A DNA stretch of 15,380 bases from an uncultured Saprospiraceae bacterium (GTDB lineage: Bacteria > Bacteroidota > Bacteroidia > Chitinophagales > Saprospiraceae), in NCBI GenBank assembly GCA_937930625.1, contig CALHBW010000433.1, positions 1 through 15,380 on the forward strand, in the 5' to 3' direction. Positions 1 to 7,657 of this stretch are shown here, piece by piece. The notes under the pieces were generated by a model. It was not told the DNA's origin, did no database searches, and saw only the letters and a list, made by a program, of their open reading frames with translations. Every line of letters starts with the position of its first letter. The stretch's first letter is position 1. A program made the translations under genes and the position numbers.

Positions 1-612
1 TTCAAAAATCTTAACTTCTTTTTTGGACATTTTTTCATCTTGATGAAAACCATAATGATTTTCTAATCCCACCAATGCAAAAAACTGTAAATCTTTATCT
101 TTATGCTGTATAAAGTCCATAAAAATATCTTTTATACCTTCAATGATGTAACGATGATTCAATTCATCCAACCACCTCAATGCTTCCGTTATTCTTTTTA
201 TGTAACGTTTGCTTTTGTCAGGTTTGGTTTCAATAATCTCTTTAACATATTTCAGTAACATTGCACTTGACCGCAACGCCAATCGAGCCTCCTCATGCTC
301 ATCGTAATGCACTTTCAGAACATCCGGGTTTTCTGCATCAAATTGCTCATCTTTCACTACAATATCATACGGTAAACTATTAATCATTAGTCGCGCGATT
401 TCGTGTTCCCAGTAACTTGCTTTACGACCTTTAGTTTCGCATAATTCCCGGTGCAAAGCAAGAAGTTCATCCAAATCCTCTTCACTTTTTTCAATTTCAC
501 GCTCGTCAAGTTTACGGTATAGCTTACGGATTTCTCGTTTGTCTTCTTTGGTGTCTGTATTTTTTCTATTACAAATTTCTAATATTTTTTTACCTATTTT
601 GTTGACATTCAT
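1..612 (-). CDS. Unknown helical protein, C-terminus beyond the window edge
   Basis: An open frame runs leftward from ATG at 612 through 204 codons to position 1 with no stop, so the gene continues outside the window. The protein begins MNVNKIGKKILEI and is highly charged, rich in Lys, Glu and Asp. Residues about 14-62 look like one or two long helices or a coiled coil, and residues about 115-190 look like paired amphipathic helices reminiscent of HEAT-type repeats. There is no signal peptide or membrane segment, so it is probably cytoplasmic. The gene starts 21 bp after the stop of the small gene at 634-900, so the two are probably co-transcribed. I do not recognise the family; the HEAT-like description is only an impression from the helix pattern. 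Confidence 0.72.
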   Translation of the reverse strand, partial: MNVNKIGKKILEICNRKNTDTKEDKREIRKLYRKLDEREIEKSEEDLDELLALHRELCETKGRKASYWEHEIARLMINSLPYDIVVKDEQFDAENPDVLKVHYDEHEEARLALRSSAMLLKYVKEIIETKPDKSKRYIKRITEALRWLDELNHRYIIEGIKDIFMDFIQHKDKDLQFFALVGLENHYGFHQDEKMSKKEVKIFE

Positions 613-633
613 TTTGTTGTAAAATTAGAATAC

Positions 634-900
634 TCAATCAATCTTATTTCTTTTAGTTTCAAAACTTACAGATATATCATTGTAGGTATCAACATAATGA
701 TAAGATTTCATAATTTTTCCCGCCAAATAATCCTGACTTTCTTTAGGTGAGTCAAATTTAATTATCAAAGCTTTTTTATCTGTTTCATCCGGCAAAATTT
801 CTACTTCACCATCAGTATTTTCTTTTGATGCACTCAATACTTGCGCCATCGCCCTTTTGCTTGGAGTTCGTGTCAATTTTAAGTGTACTTTTGTTCTCAT
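634..900 (-). CDS. Small unknown protein (88 aa)
   Basis: The chosen start is ATG at 900, giving a protein that begins MRTKVHLKLTRTP and ends RNKID with a TGA stop. The frame stays open upstream to 1140, but that extension lies inside the glycosyltransferase gene and reads as its shadow, so the internal ATG is preferred. It leaves a 28-bp gap after the glycosyltransferase stop. The product is soluble and charged, with a basic N-terminus and a middle and C-terminal part that looks like a small alpha/beta domain (KKALIIKFDS, YNDISVSFE). No family is recognised. Its tight spacing to the gene at 1-612 suggests the two products act together, but nothing shows what they do. Confidence 0.6.
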   Translation of the reverse strand: MRTKVHLKLTRTPSKRAMAQVLSASKENTDGEVEILPDETDKKALIIKFDSPKESQDYLAGKIMKSYHYVDTYNDISVSFETKRNKID

Positions 901-928
901 ATTAAGTCTAATTTCACGAAAAATATTT

Positions 929-2368
929 TTATTCCTTCCGAAACAACCACCAATCATACCCAAACTGTTTCTCCACCACATACGCCGAATGCAATTTTGC
1001 AGTATCGCCAAGCGGCACGTAATAATAATCAAAATAATCGTCAGTACGAATATCTTTATTGTACAATAATTCATCAATGGCATTGAGTTGTCCTGTTTTC
1101 CAATAATACATGGTGGAGGGTTGGAAGGTCCAATGCACACCGAGTTTAACGGGTTTTTCTACTTTAAGGTTTTCAACGTATAAAGCCATCTCTTTGGTGT
1201 GTTTGTCGTACCACCATTCGCGACATTGGGTAAAATTGATGTGTGGTACGAGATGTATCACTGAAAATAGTCCAATGCCAATGAGCAGTCTGTTCGCCCA
1301 TTTATTTTCCCATAATAAAAGACACAAAGCCACAGGCAACAACCCAAGCGGCACGAGCATCAAGGCAGTCCGCAGGATAAGATAATTGGTGCCCATCACA
1401 TGAAATTGCACTTTTTGTATAAGGATAACACTCAAAATAATCAGTACCGTAGCCAATAAAAAAGTAGTCCGTGTGTCTTGTGGTTTTCGGATAAATTGAC
1501 GGGTAGCGTGTACCGTAGCCATGATGACCAATGCAATTGCCAAGCAAGTAAATATAATAATAGTATTCTTGCCAAAATAGCCATCCGCTTTGGTTTGAAG
1601 GTAGTCGCGCACCATCGTCTCGAGGCTCTGATAAAGCGAACTTGAACCATATTTAAATTCGCCGCCTGTGCTAAGAAATTGAATCGGACGATATAATAAG
1701 GCTGCTAATGTAATGAGGAAAGGTAATGGTGTGAGCGAGTGTGTGAATATTTTTTTCGTATTATTTTTTTCAAAAAACAATACATAAATTAACCATAAAT
1801 AAAAAACGCCTGTCAGTGCCATGAGGTAATTGAGCGCGACAAAATTGCTCATAACAGCAAGGAAAGCGCCTGAAAATGAACCAATTGCAAATTTATTTTT
1901 TCGAGTGTCTATATATTTCCAGAGGAAATAAAGGCTCATCATTATCCAACCGCAAATCATACCGTAGCCACGCGCGAGTGCGAAAAATTCGAGTAAATAC
2001 GGACTCAAATTGAGTATTAAAAACGCTGCAAATGTCAGCCAAAACGGACGCCACATTTCCCGAACCAATAAATACGAAAAAATGAGATACACCAAATGCG
2101 TCAATAAATTGGGCAGTCGCACAGAAAATTCTGATACGCCAAACAGCTTGACCGTCCCCTTCATGATGAATGTATTGAGCCAGTGCAGATTGGCAGTTCC
2201 CCAGCATTTTGGGCTGTGGAAACATTGCCAAATATTCATATTGAGATAATTTAGGTAGGTGCTGCTTTCGTCGTGTGTCATGGAAAGCAGACAGGCGCGT
2301 GCAGTCGTGTAGGCAAGCAGCAGCGCAATAGTACCGCCGAAAATGAGATATGTTGTTTTTGTTTTCAC
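929..2368 (-). CDS. GT-C type polytopic membrane glycosyltransferase
   Basis: The product has about ten or eleven hydrophobic segments spread along its first 385 residues, followed by a soluble C-terminal tail of about 100 residues. Near the end of the first membrane segment it has a THDESSTY motif, the place where GT-C enzymes of the ArnT/PMT (GT39-like) class keep a catalytic acidic pair in the first periplasmic loop. NLHWLN, RLPN and ARGYGM follow, also usual in this class. Such enzymes transfer a sugar from a lipid-linked donor at the outer face of the inner membrane; donor and acceptor cannot be told here. I chose GTG at 2368 (479 aa, MKTKTTYLIF, 28 bp before the first membrane segment) because the longer ATG start at 2395 lies inside a strong hairpin (2381-2418) that closes the upstream gene. 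ATG 2395 (488 aa) remains possible. Confidence 0.75.
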   Translation of the reverse strand: MKTKTTYLIFGGTIALLLAYTTARACLLSMTHDESSTYLNYLNMNIWQCFHSPKCWGTANLHWLNTFIMKGTVKLFGVSEFSVRLPNLLTHLVYLIFSYLLVREMWRPFWLTFAAFLILNLSPYLLEFFALARGYGMICGWIMMSLYFLWKYIDTRKNKFAIGSFSGAFLAVMSNFVALNYLMALTGVFYLWLIYVLFFEKNNTKKIFTHSLTPLPFLITLAALLYRPIQFLSTGGEFKYGSSSLYQSLETMVRDYLQTKADGYFGKNTIIIFTCLAIALVIMATVHATRQFIRKPQDTRTTFLLATVLIILSVILIQKVQFHVMGTNYLILRTALMLVPLGLLPVALCLLLWENKWANRLLIGIGLFSVIHLVPHINFTQCREWWYDKHTKEMALYVENLKVEKPVKLGVHWTFQPSTMYYWKTGQLNAIDELLYNKDIRTDDYFDYYYVPLGDTAKLHSAYVVEKQFGYDWWLFRKE

Positions 2369-2380
2369 AATTCGTAAAAC

Positions 2381-2418
2381 AAAGATAGCAGGCATTTTGA
2401 GAAATGCCTGCTATCTTT
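2381..2418 (-). terminator. Perfect 17-bp stem hairpin after the DUF6770-like gene
   Basis: The arms 2381-2397 (AAAGATAGCAGGCATTT) and 2402-2418 are exact reverse complements around a 4-nt loop. The hairpin begins 23 bp beyond the stop of the leftward gene at 2442-3983 and is followed on the minus strand by CTTTGTTTTAC, a moderately T-rich tract. Its position and form fit a rho-independent terminator. It also covers the longest possible start codon of the next gene (ATG at 2395). Confidence 0.7.
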
Positions 2419-2441
2419 TATAAATTCCGAAACCCAAGTAC

Positions 2442-3983
2442 TTAATAATTGAATTTTTCAGTACGGAAATTCAATGTTCTATTCTTTCTGAAATACTCCA
2501 TGATACCGACACTGCCGTGTTTGTTAGGCAGTATTCGGAAATAAAGTGCATCCGAATCTCTTTTAATTTTATCGTTGGTATATTCGCCTTCAATTTTTGT
2601 AAGCGTGTGTATGTATCCTTCTCTTTCCTGTCTATTATAATCAAAATAAACAATAGAAAATGCGTCTTCTCCTTTATTTTCTTGCAAAAAATTGAAGTCA
2701 AATCCACCGTAATAATCCACAAAAGCACCTAATAGTGAAATATTAACCAAGCCATAACCTTGAGGAAGCTCAAAACTGGACTTTTGTTTTTTGGCTATAT
2801 TGACAGCCACTAACTCAAATTCGGGAGAAAACTCCAAAATATATAAGTCTTCCACTACAATTTTTGTCAATCCGGCATTGCTCGTACCACCTAATGCTGC
2901 AGCAGCAATGCCCAAAGCAATACCTGCGCCACTTGCTGCTTTTCTGTATTGCTCGGCTATCAAATGATAGTTGCCATCTTGGGTTTTGGTCATTTCGTGG
3001 AAGTATAAAAAGCCCTTATCGTCGAGTTTGCCTTTGGCATCAACGGGCAGTTTTTTGCTCAGTTCTCCACCCCAAGCCAAGTTTTGATTAAAAATGTACT
3101 CTCCTTTTTTGTCCATTTTCTTAATCATAATACCCTGACTTTTGCCGGACATGACACGTTCTTCGCTATCGTAATAATAGCCCATGAGCGTAACCTCTTC
3201 GGTATCTTCGTCAAAAAATGTACTTGTGACCATGATACTATTTTTGCCATCAGACATCTTCTTTTCAAATAACTTTTTGCCTGTATTCATATCAATACCC
3301 AGCATGTAAAAGTCCATTTTTTTACTCATCAAACCGGGGCGTCTGATAACAGAAAGTAATGCCAAATCCTTGTTTGCTCCAAGTAAACTGACCGCTTCAA
3401 TTTCCTTAGAAGCCTTGTCGGATGTAAAACTCCAGCCCTTTTCACCCTTTGAATTGGGAATAAATTTGACTTCGTAGCCCCATTTTTTGTATTTTCTATT
3501 CAAAAAAGAAAGAAATCCCTTATCTTTAACTCCCAAGACACCTGTTGAATTTTCTACCAATGAATTTCCGTCAGGATTCACCAAGATTTCTTTGGATTTG
3601 ACTTCTTCCGTGCTTTTTGAGATAAGCTCACCTGTCTTTGAATATTGTCTGTACGTGATTTCGTTCTCTTTAAAATCAATAAATTTCAGTAACAAATTGT
3701 CACCATTATATTCGCCATCTACAAGCGACAAATATTTTGAGCCTGTAATGGTTTTTTTACCAATTTCATTCATATTGGCATCCAGAAATTTTACGCTATA
3801 TACGCGGGTTTTTCTGTCTTTTTTCTCTACTTCGTAGAAAAAGTAATAACCGTTTCCTTCATTTCCTTCCATGAGTGTTCCGGCATTTTTAAGTTTGAAT
3901 GCTCGAACGTTTTCAATAGAAGCTTGTTGACCATACATAAAGGTCGTGCAGCAAAGTAATGCAATGAAAATTAATCTTCTCAT
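2442..3983 (-). CDS. Secreted protein of unknown function, DUF6770-like
   Basis: The 513-residue product starts with a clear signal peptide (MRRLIFIALLCCTTFMYG, probable cleavage before QQ at 19), so it is periplasmic or outer-membrane associated. The rest is beta-rich, with repeated blocks such as GYYFFYEV, KDLALLSVI, VTLMGYYYD, DGNYHLIAEQ and LYILEFSPEFE, compatible with a propeller or long beta-sheet fold. One glycine/alanine-rich segment at about 350-371 (SGAGIALGIAAAALGG) is hydrophobic enough to resemble a short membrane or amyloid-like stretch, and is odd in a secreted beta protein. The overall pattern resembles the Bacteroidota family DUF6770, recalled rather than searched. The gene stands alone, with 173 bp upstream and a hairpin downstream. 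Confidence 0.75.
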   Translation of the reverse strand: MRRLIFIALLCCTTFMYGQQASIENVRAFKLKNAGTLMEGNEGNGYYFFYEVEKKDRKTRVYSVKFLDANMNEIGKKTITGSKYLSLVDGEYNGDNLLLKFIDFKENEITYRQYSKTGELISKSTEEVKSKEILVNPDGNSLVENSTGVLGVKDKGFLSFLNRKYKKWGYEVKFIPNSKGEKGWSFTSDKASKEIEAVSLLGANKDLALLSVIRRPGLMSKKMDFYMLGIDMNTGKKLFEKKMSDGKNSIMVTSTFFDEDTEEVTLMGYYYDSEERVMSGKSQGIMIKKMDKKGEYIFNQNLAWGGELSKKLPVDAKGKLDDKGFLYFHEMTKTQDGNYHLIAEQYRKAASGAGIALGIAAAALGGTSNAGLTKIVVEDLYILEFSPEFELVAVNIAKKQKSSFELPQGYGLVNISLLGAFVDYYGGFDFNFLQENKGEDAFSIVYFDYNRQEREGYIHTLTKIEGEYTNDKIKRDSDALYFRILPNKHGSVGIMEYFRKNRTLNFRTEKFNY

Positions 3984-4156
3984 AATTTAGGTTGAATTTT
4001 AAAAAAGTTAGTAAAAAGAGTGCTTATGTAATACCATTTTAAACACAAGTTCAAACTCAATAATTGACTCAAGTTGCTGATAATCAACTTAGGTGAATTC
4101 CTATAAAATACGTCTGAATTGAACCTTGGAATTTGTTTTTTGGAATTTGAAATATG

Positions 4157-5620
4157 TTATTCTTCAGAGTTTTCTAATTCTTCTAATAATTTAATGTATT
4201 TTCCTTCGGGAAATAGATTTTTATAATTTTTCTTGGCTGAATTAACCACATCCATATCTTCTTTGACCGAAGCTGTGAGGTATTCCGCCCAAACGATGTC
4301 TTCCTGATTACCATATTTTTCTTTGGCATTTTGAATGTAATAGAAACTCATTTTGCCTACTTCGCTTAATCTCAAATTATGAACAAAATCCAAAATTTCG
4401 TTATAGGCATCCTCATAATCCGGGCTTGCGTGAGGTACTGTTTTAGATAATTGATGTATCTCTTGAGCCAGATATACTTCATAAAAAATACGTCCTACCA
4501 TACCATGTAGATAGGACTCATCAGGATATTTTTCTATCATTTTCAGAGTATAATAAAGTGCTGTACCCAAACTACCAAAATGAAAATAGGCTTCTACTTT
4601 TTCAAATTCACTGCGTTTTTGCAACAGTTCAAATTGGTTTATATCACGAAATTGGAGTTGTTTTCCTGTATTGGGATAATCTGCCAACATGACCTCCAAT
4701 TTTTCTTTTCTCAGAATACAATCAGGGTGTGTTTTCAATGAGTCTTTTTCCCAATCAATCAATTCATCACTGTCCGAAAATTTGAATACATCTTCTTTTC
4801 CTAGCCATTTATCTTTGAATGGATACGCCACCAAATCAAAATGTTGTTTTAAATCAATAGAAGTAATTGAATCTTTCTCGTTGATTTTATCAAGATTCAA
4901 CAAGCATTGGAGCGCGCCATCAGTGTGGTATTTTGTATTTTTCAAATACTTAACACCAAGTGCATCAGCTTCGCTTTCATGCTCTCGTTTGTGGTATCTG
5001 TCTGCAAACAATTTTTTCCTAATAAACTCGGAAAGTGCCTGAAACTGATTATACTCTTGTTGTGCAATTTGTCTGATTTCCTTCTTGACAGATTTAGAAT
5101 TGAGCAACTCAATATTCTTTCTAATGCTGTGATTTGCATGGTCCAATTTAAGATGCGCCAACTCATGCGCCAATACAAAAGCGACCTGACCTTCATTGTC
5201 AAGTCTTGACAATAACTCTAAATTAAATACCAGAGTACCTTCACCAACACAATAGGCGTTGGGATAAGGCGACCTGCCAATAAGCAAACGAGGATTGAGT
5301 GCAGCCAACTCAGAATTGGCATTGATAATCTCATCAAAAATAGCCTGAAAATAATCGGTAACCACCGGGTCAAAAATAAAAGCATTATTATTGATACGCT
5401 TCACCATATCATCTTTGCGCTTTTCATAAGCTTCCTGAATATCTCTATCTTTTCGCTTAACAAACTGTTGAATATCAGTAACATATTGCGATGCAATGGA
5501 TTGAATCACTTGCTCTTTTTCTTTACTGTCATCATAAGAACTTGGCAGATAAACAGGAACATCTTGACCAAAAAAAGCAGTAGGAATTGATAAGGCTATA
5601 ACCCAAAATATGAGCCTCAT
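4157..5620 (-). CDS. Secreted M48-family zinc metalloprotease with helical C-terminus
   Basis: The 487-residue product opens with a signal peptide (MRLIFWVIALSIPTAFFG, then QDVPVY). A long charged helix lies at about 35-80. The M48 core follows: HELAH at 152-156 provides two zinc ligands and the general-base Glu, and the downstream HESEADALG at 214-222 provides the third ligand (Glu217). The C-terminal 230 residues are helical and TPR-like (for example ALYYTLKMIEKYPDESYLHGMVGRIFYEVY), a plan shared with periplasmic BepA/YfgC-type proteases that survey outer-membrane proteins. The role in envelope protein quality control is inferred from that likeness. There is no polytopic membrane region as in HtpX or Ste24. 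Downstream is a 173-bp gap with no clear terminator. Confidence 0.88.
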   Translation of the reverse strand: MRLIFWVIALSIPTAFFGQDVPVYLPSSYDDSKEKEQVIQSIASQYVTDIQQFVKRKDRDIQEAYEKRKDDMVKRINNNAFIFDPVVTDYFQAIFDEIINANSELAALNPRLLIGRSPYPNAYCVGEGTLVFNLELLSRLDNEGQVAFVLAHELAHLKLDHANHSIRKNIELLNSKSVKKEIRQIAQQEYNQFQALSEFIRKKLFADRYHKREHESEADALGVKYLKNTKYHTDGALQCLLNLDKINEKDSITSIDLKQHFDLVAYPFKDKWLGKEDVFKFSDSDELIDWEKDSLKTHPDCILRKEKLEVMLADYPNTGKQLQFRDINQFELLQKRSEFEKVEAYFHFGSLGTALYYTLKMIEKYPDESYLHGMVGRIFYEVYLAQEIHQLSKTVPHASPDYEDAYNEILDFVHNLRLSEVGKMSFYYIQNAKEKYGNQEDIVWAEYLTASVKEDMDVVNSAKKNYKNLFPEGKYIKLLEELENSEE

Positions 5621-5706
5621 GGAATTATGTTTTAGTAGTTAACAAATAGTTCGCAAGGGGAAGTTTTTATGTATCATTCATTATGAATGTGGCATAAAGA
5701 TACACA

Positions 5707-5731
5707 TAAATGATAGGATTTTTATCATTTA
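5707..5731 (-). terminator. Weak hairpin between tpiA and the M48 gene
   Basis: The arms TAAATGATA (5707-5715) and TATCATTTA (5723-5731) are exact reverse complements around a 7-nt loop, about 40 bp past the tpiA stop on the minus strand. The stem is short and AT-rich and no strong T-run follows, so it could be a weak terminator or simply 5' leader structure of the M48 gene. Confidence 0.3.
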
Positions 5732-5772
5732 GGAATACTTATTTGGCAGTTATTTTTCGCAAAAAATCACTA

Positions 5773-6561
5773 TCAAGCAGAAAGGCACTTCGCCATAATA
5801 CCGATAATTTCCGTAAAACTCTCCGCTTTGAGCGATGCGCCACCTATCAATCCGCCGTCCACATCAGCTTGGCTGAATAAGGATGCTGCATTGGCAGGTT
5901 TGCAGCTCCCGCCATAGAGAATCGTGGTGTTTTCTGCAATGTCTTTATCGTATTGATTGGCGATGAGTTGGCGCAGGGCGGCGTGCATATCTTGCGCTTG
6001 TTCGGGTGAGGCGGTGACACCTGTTCCGATAGCCCAAACGGGTTCGTATGCGATGATTATTTTGCTAAAATCTTCTTTAGACAGGTCAAACAGGCTCTCG
6101 CGCAATTGCGCTCCTACGTGTGCTTCATGTGTACCTGCTTCGCGAATATCAAGCTGTTCGCCACAACAAAAAATCGGCGTTAATCCTGTTTCGAGGACTT
6201 TCTTTACTTTTTCGGCGAGGAAGGCGTGGCTCTCATTAAAATATTTTCGACGCTCCGAATGTCCAATTAGAACATACTGACAACCAATGTCTTTTAGCAT
6301 TTCCGGTGACGTCTCGCCTGTATATGCGCCCGATGTCTGCGTATAACAATTTTGACCGCCAACACCAAAAACCGCATTATTTTTCTCCGAAATATAATTG
6401 ACACAATTAGCCAAATAAGGTAAAGGCGGATGAATGGCAACTTTTACCTGTTTGGGTAAATTATTATTGGAAAGATATTGATTAATGTCATTGGTGAGTT
6501 GAATAGCTTCGTTTTGGTTGAGGTTCATTTTCCAGTTTCCGGCAACAATCTTATAACGCAT
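5773..6561 (-). CDS. tpiA: Triosephosphate isomerase
   Basis: This enzyme interconverts dihydroxyacetone phosphate and glyceraldehyde 3-phosphate in glycolysis and gluconeogenesis, in the cytoplasm as a dimer. At 262 residues it is a little above the usual 250. All signature parts are visible: GNWKMN with Lys11, the GQNCY and SGAYTGETS segments, the catalytic His in IGHSERR (His101), the catalytic Glu in AYEPVWAIGTG (Glu173, followed by flexible loop 6), and the phosphate-binding YGGSCKPANA and GLIGGASL loops near the C-terminus. The Cys in YGGSC, where many bacteria have Val, is a variant I associate with Bacteroidota. The ATG at 6561 starts MRYKIVAGNWK, the normal N-terminus. It appears to be a single-gene unit, with a large repeat complex upstream. 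Confidence 0.97.
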   Translation of the reverse strand: MRYKIVAGNWKMNLNQNEAIQLTNDINQYLSNNNLPKQVKVAIHPPLPYLANCVNYISEKNNAVFGVGGQNCYTQTSGAYTGETSPEMLKDIGCQYVLIGHSERRKYFNESHAFLAEKVKKVLETGLTPIFCCGEQLDIREAGTHEAHVGAQLRESLFDLSKEDFSKIIIAYEPVWAIGTGVTASPEQAQDMHAALRQLIANQYDKDIAENTTILYGGSCKPANAASLFSQADVDGGLIGGASLKAESFTEIIGIMAKCLSA

Positions 6562-6564
6562 AGT

Positions 6565-6733
6565 TTAATGAATGAATTTTGAATGAGCAAATGAATGAAT
6601 ATTAATGCTACAATGCTGAAATGCAATAATGCTACAATATTTTATTATGTATCTGAATGATTCATTCATTCAAAATTCGTTCACTCATTCATTAATCATT
6701 GTAGCATTTCAACATTAACGCATTATAGCATTA
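6565..6733. repeat. Interleaved inverted repeats (A-B-A'-B') upstream of tpiA
   Basis: Nearly the whole gap between the SanA-like gene and tpiA consists of degenerate short repeats. Block A (about 6565-6601) is built from AATGAATGA units around GAATTTTGAATGA. Block B (about 6602-6638) contains AATGCTACAAT twice (6604-6614, 6628-6638). Block A' (about 6656-6695) is the reverse complement of A and includes TCATTCAAAATTC. Block B' (about 6696-6733) is the reverse complement of B and includes ATTGTAGCATT. A can pair with A' and B with B', but the two stems are interleaved rather than nested. The blocks run up to the stop codon of the SanA-like gene. Confidence 0.7.
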
Positions 6734-7387
6734 CTACGGGCAAATATATTCTTTTTTACCGAGAAATTTAGGTTTTGTGCGTAAGATGTAGAGGTCGAGG
6801 ATGGCTTTGGGACGGGCGAGGTATTCACGATAAATCGGGTAATCCCAGCGGCGGGGAGAACGGGCATTGTATGCCACTACATCTACGTCGTAATGTTTGC
6901 CGACGAAAGCTGCGCGATAATTGTGGAAGCGTTGAGAAATGACGGTGATTTGGTCTTGTTGGAACACTTTTTTGCTGCGTACCACCGAATCTAAAGTACG
7001 AAATCCTGCATAATCTAAGGTGATGCTACTTTCGGGAACGCCAAGTTTGATGAGCGCATTTTGGATGTCGCGGGGTTCGTTATAGCTGTGGTGTGCATTG
7101 TCGCCACTGACAAGCAGGCACTTGACTTTTCCGGCTTTGTAGAGCTTGGCGGCGGCTTTGATACGATACGTGAAATAGGGATTTGTATAACCGCTCGACA
7201 GCCGTTTACTTGTTCCCAAAACTAAACCGACATCATTGGCAGGAAGGTCTTGAATTTCATCATACAAACGTTTTTCGTTGGTGAGAATGACCCAGGCATT
7301 GGTCAAAAAAAATAGTGTGACACCCGCCAAAGTAAATTTGATACCCGTCTTGAAAAGCCATTTAATGGCTGACCACAGTTTTCTCAT
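6734..7387 (-). CDS. ElyC/SanA/YdcF-family (DUF218) membrane protein
   Basis: The 217-residue product has a basic N-terminus and one membrane anchor at about 15-36 (IKFTLAGVTLFFLTNAWVIL), followed by a periplasmic DUF218 domain. Family features seen are VGLVLGTSK (53-61), YRIKAAAKLYKAGK, LLVSGDN (91-97), NEPRDIQNAL (103-112), the acidic DYAGFRTLDSVVRSKKVF block (125-142), and ITVISQRFHNYRA (147-159). In the family, SanA and ElyC affect envelope integrity and resistance to large antibiotics such as vancomycin; the biochemical activity is not settled, and the role here is by family only. The ATG at 7387 gives a natural start. The 3' end runs straight into the repeat complex at 6565-6733, with no clean terminator. 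Confidence 0.85.
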   Translation of the reverse strand: MRKLWSAIKWLFKTGIKFTLAGVTLFFLTNAWVILTNEKRLYDEIQDLPANDVGLVLGTSKRLSSGYTNPYFTYRIKAAAKLYKAGKVKCLLVSGDNAHHSYNEPRDIQNALIKLGVPESSITLDYAGFRTLDSVVRSKKVFQQDQITVISQRFHNYRAAFVGKHYDVDVVAYNARSPRRWDYPIYREYLARPKAILDLYILRTKPKFLGKKEYICP

Positions 7388-7577
7388 ACTTGTTATTCGT
7401 TATTCGGGGACTCGTTATTCGTTTTTAACTAATTAATAATCAATGACTTAATGTAATTTTTAATTGTCAATAAATTACGAATTAGACCACTATTTTAGGA
7501 GTTGGGAAAATCATGCAATAGGCATCAAAAATCATGCTAAGGAAAAAAACGTATTTTTATTATACTAATTCAAGTAA

Positions 7578-7636
7578 AAAATCCAAATCCCAATAGAAAA
7601 TGAGTGATGTTATTTTTCTATTGGAATTTGGATTTT
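7578..7636. terminator. Long hairpin, probable bidirectional terminator after the lipoprotein gene
   Basis: The arms 7578-7600 and 7614-7636 are 23 nt each and match at all but one position, which can still form a wobble pair; the loop is 13 nt. On the minus strand, 21 bp past the lipoprotein stop, the stem is followed by TTTTTTACTTG. On the plus strand it is followed by further T-runs (TTTTGATTTTTTTC). This is a good rho-independent terminator for the leftward lipoprotein gene. Confidence 0.72.
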
Positions 7637-7657
7637 AGATTTTGATTTTTTTCTCCG

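Noticed and set aside
901..1140. Upstream extension of the 634-900 gene to an ATG at 1140, including a hydrophobic stretch
   Set aside because: It lies entirely within the 3' end of the glycosyltransferase gene on the same strand and its residues are the out-of-frame reading of that gene.
4070..4090. AAGTTG/CAACTT inverted repeat upstream of the DUF6770-like gene, as terminator of the M48 gene
   Set aside because: The stem is only 6 bp with an 8-nt AT-rich loop and no T-run; such pairs arise by chance in this DNA.
7392..7421. Three copies of GTTATTC as a possible CRISPR-like or regulatory array
   Set aside because: Units are 7 bp, adjacent or irregularly spaced, and of simple composition; slippage is the simplest explanation.
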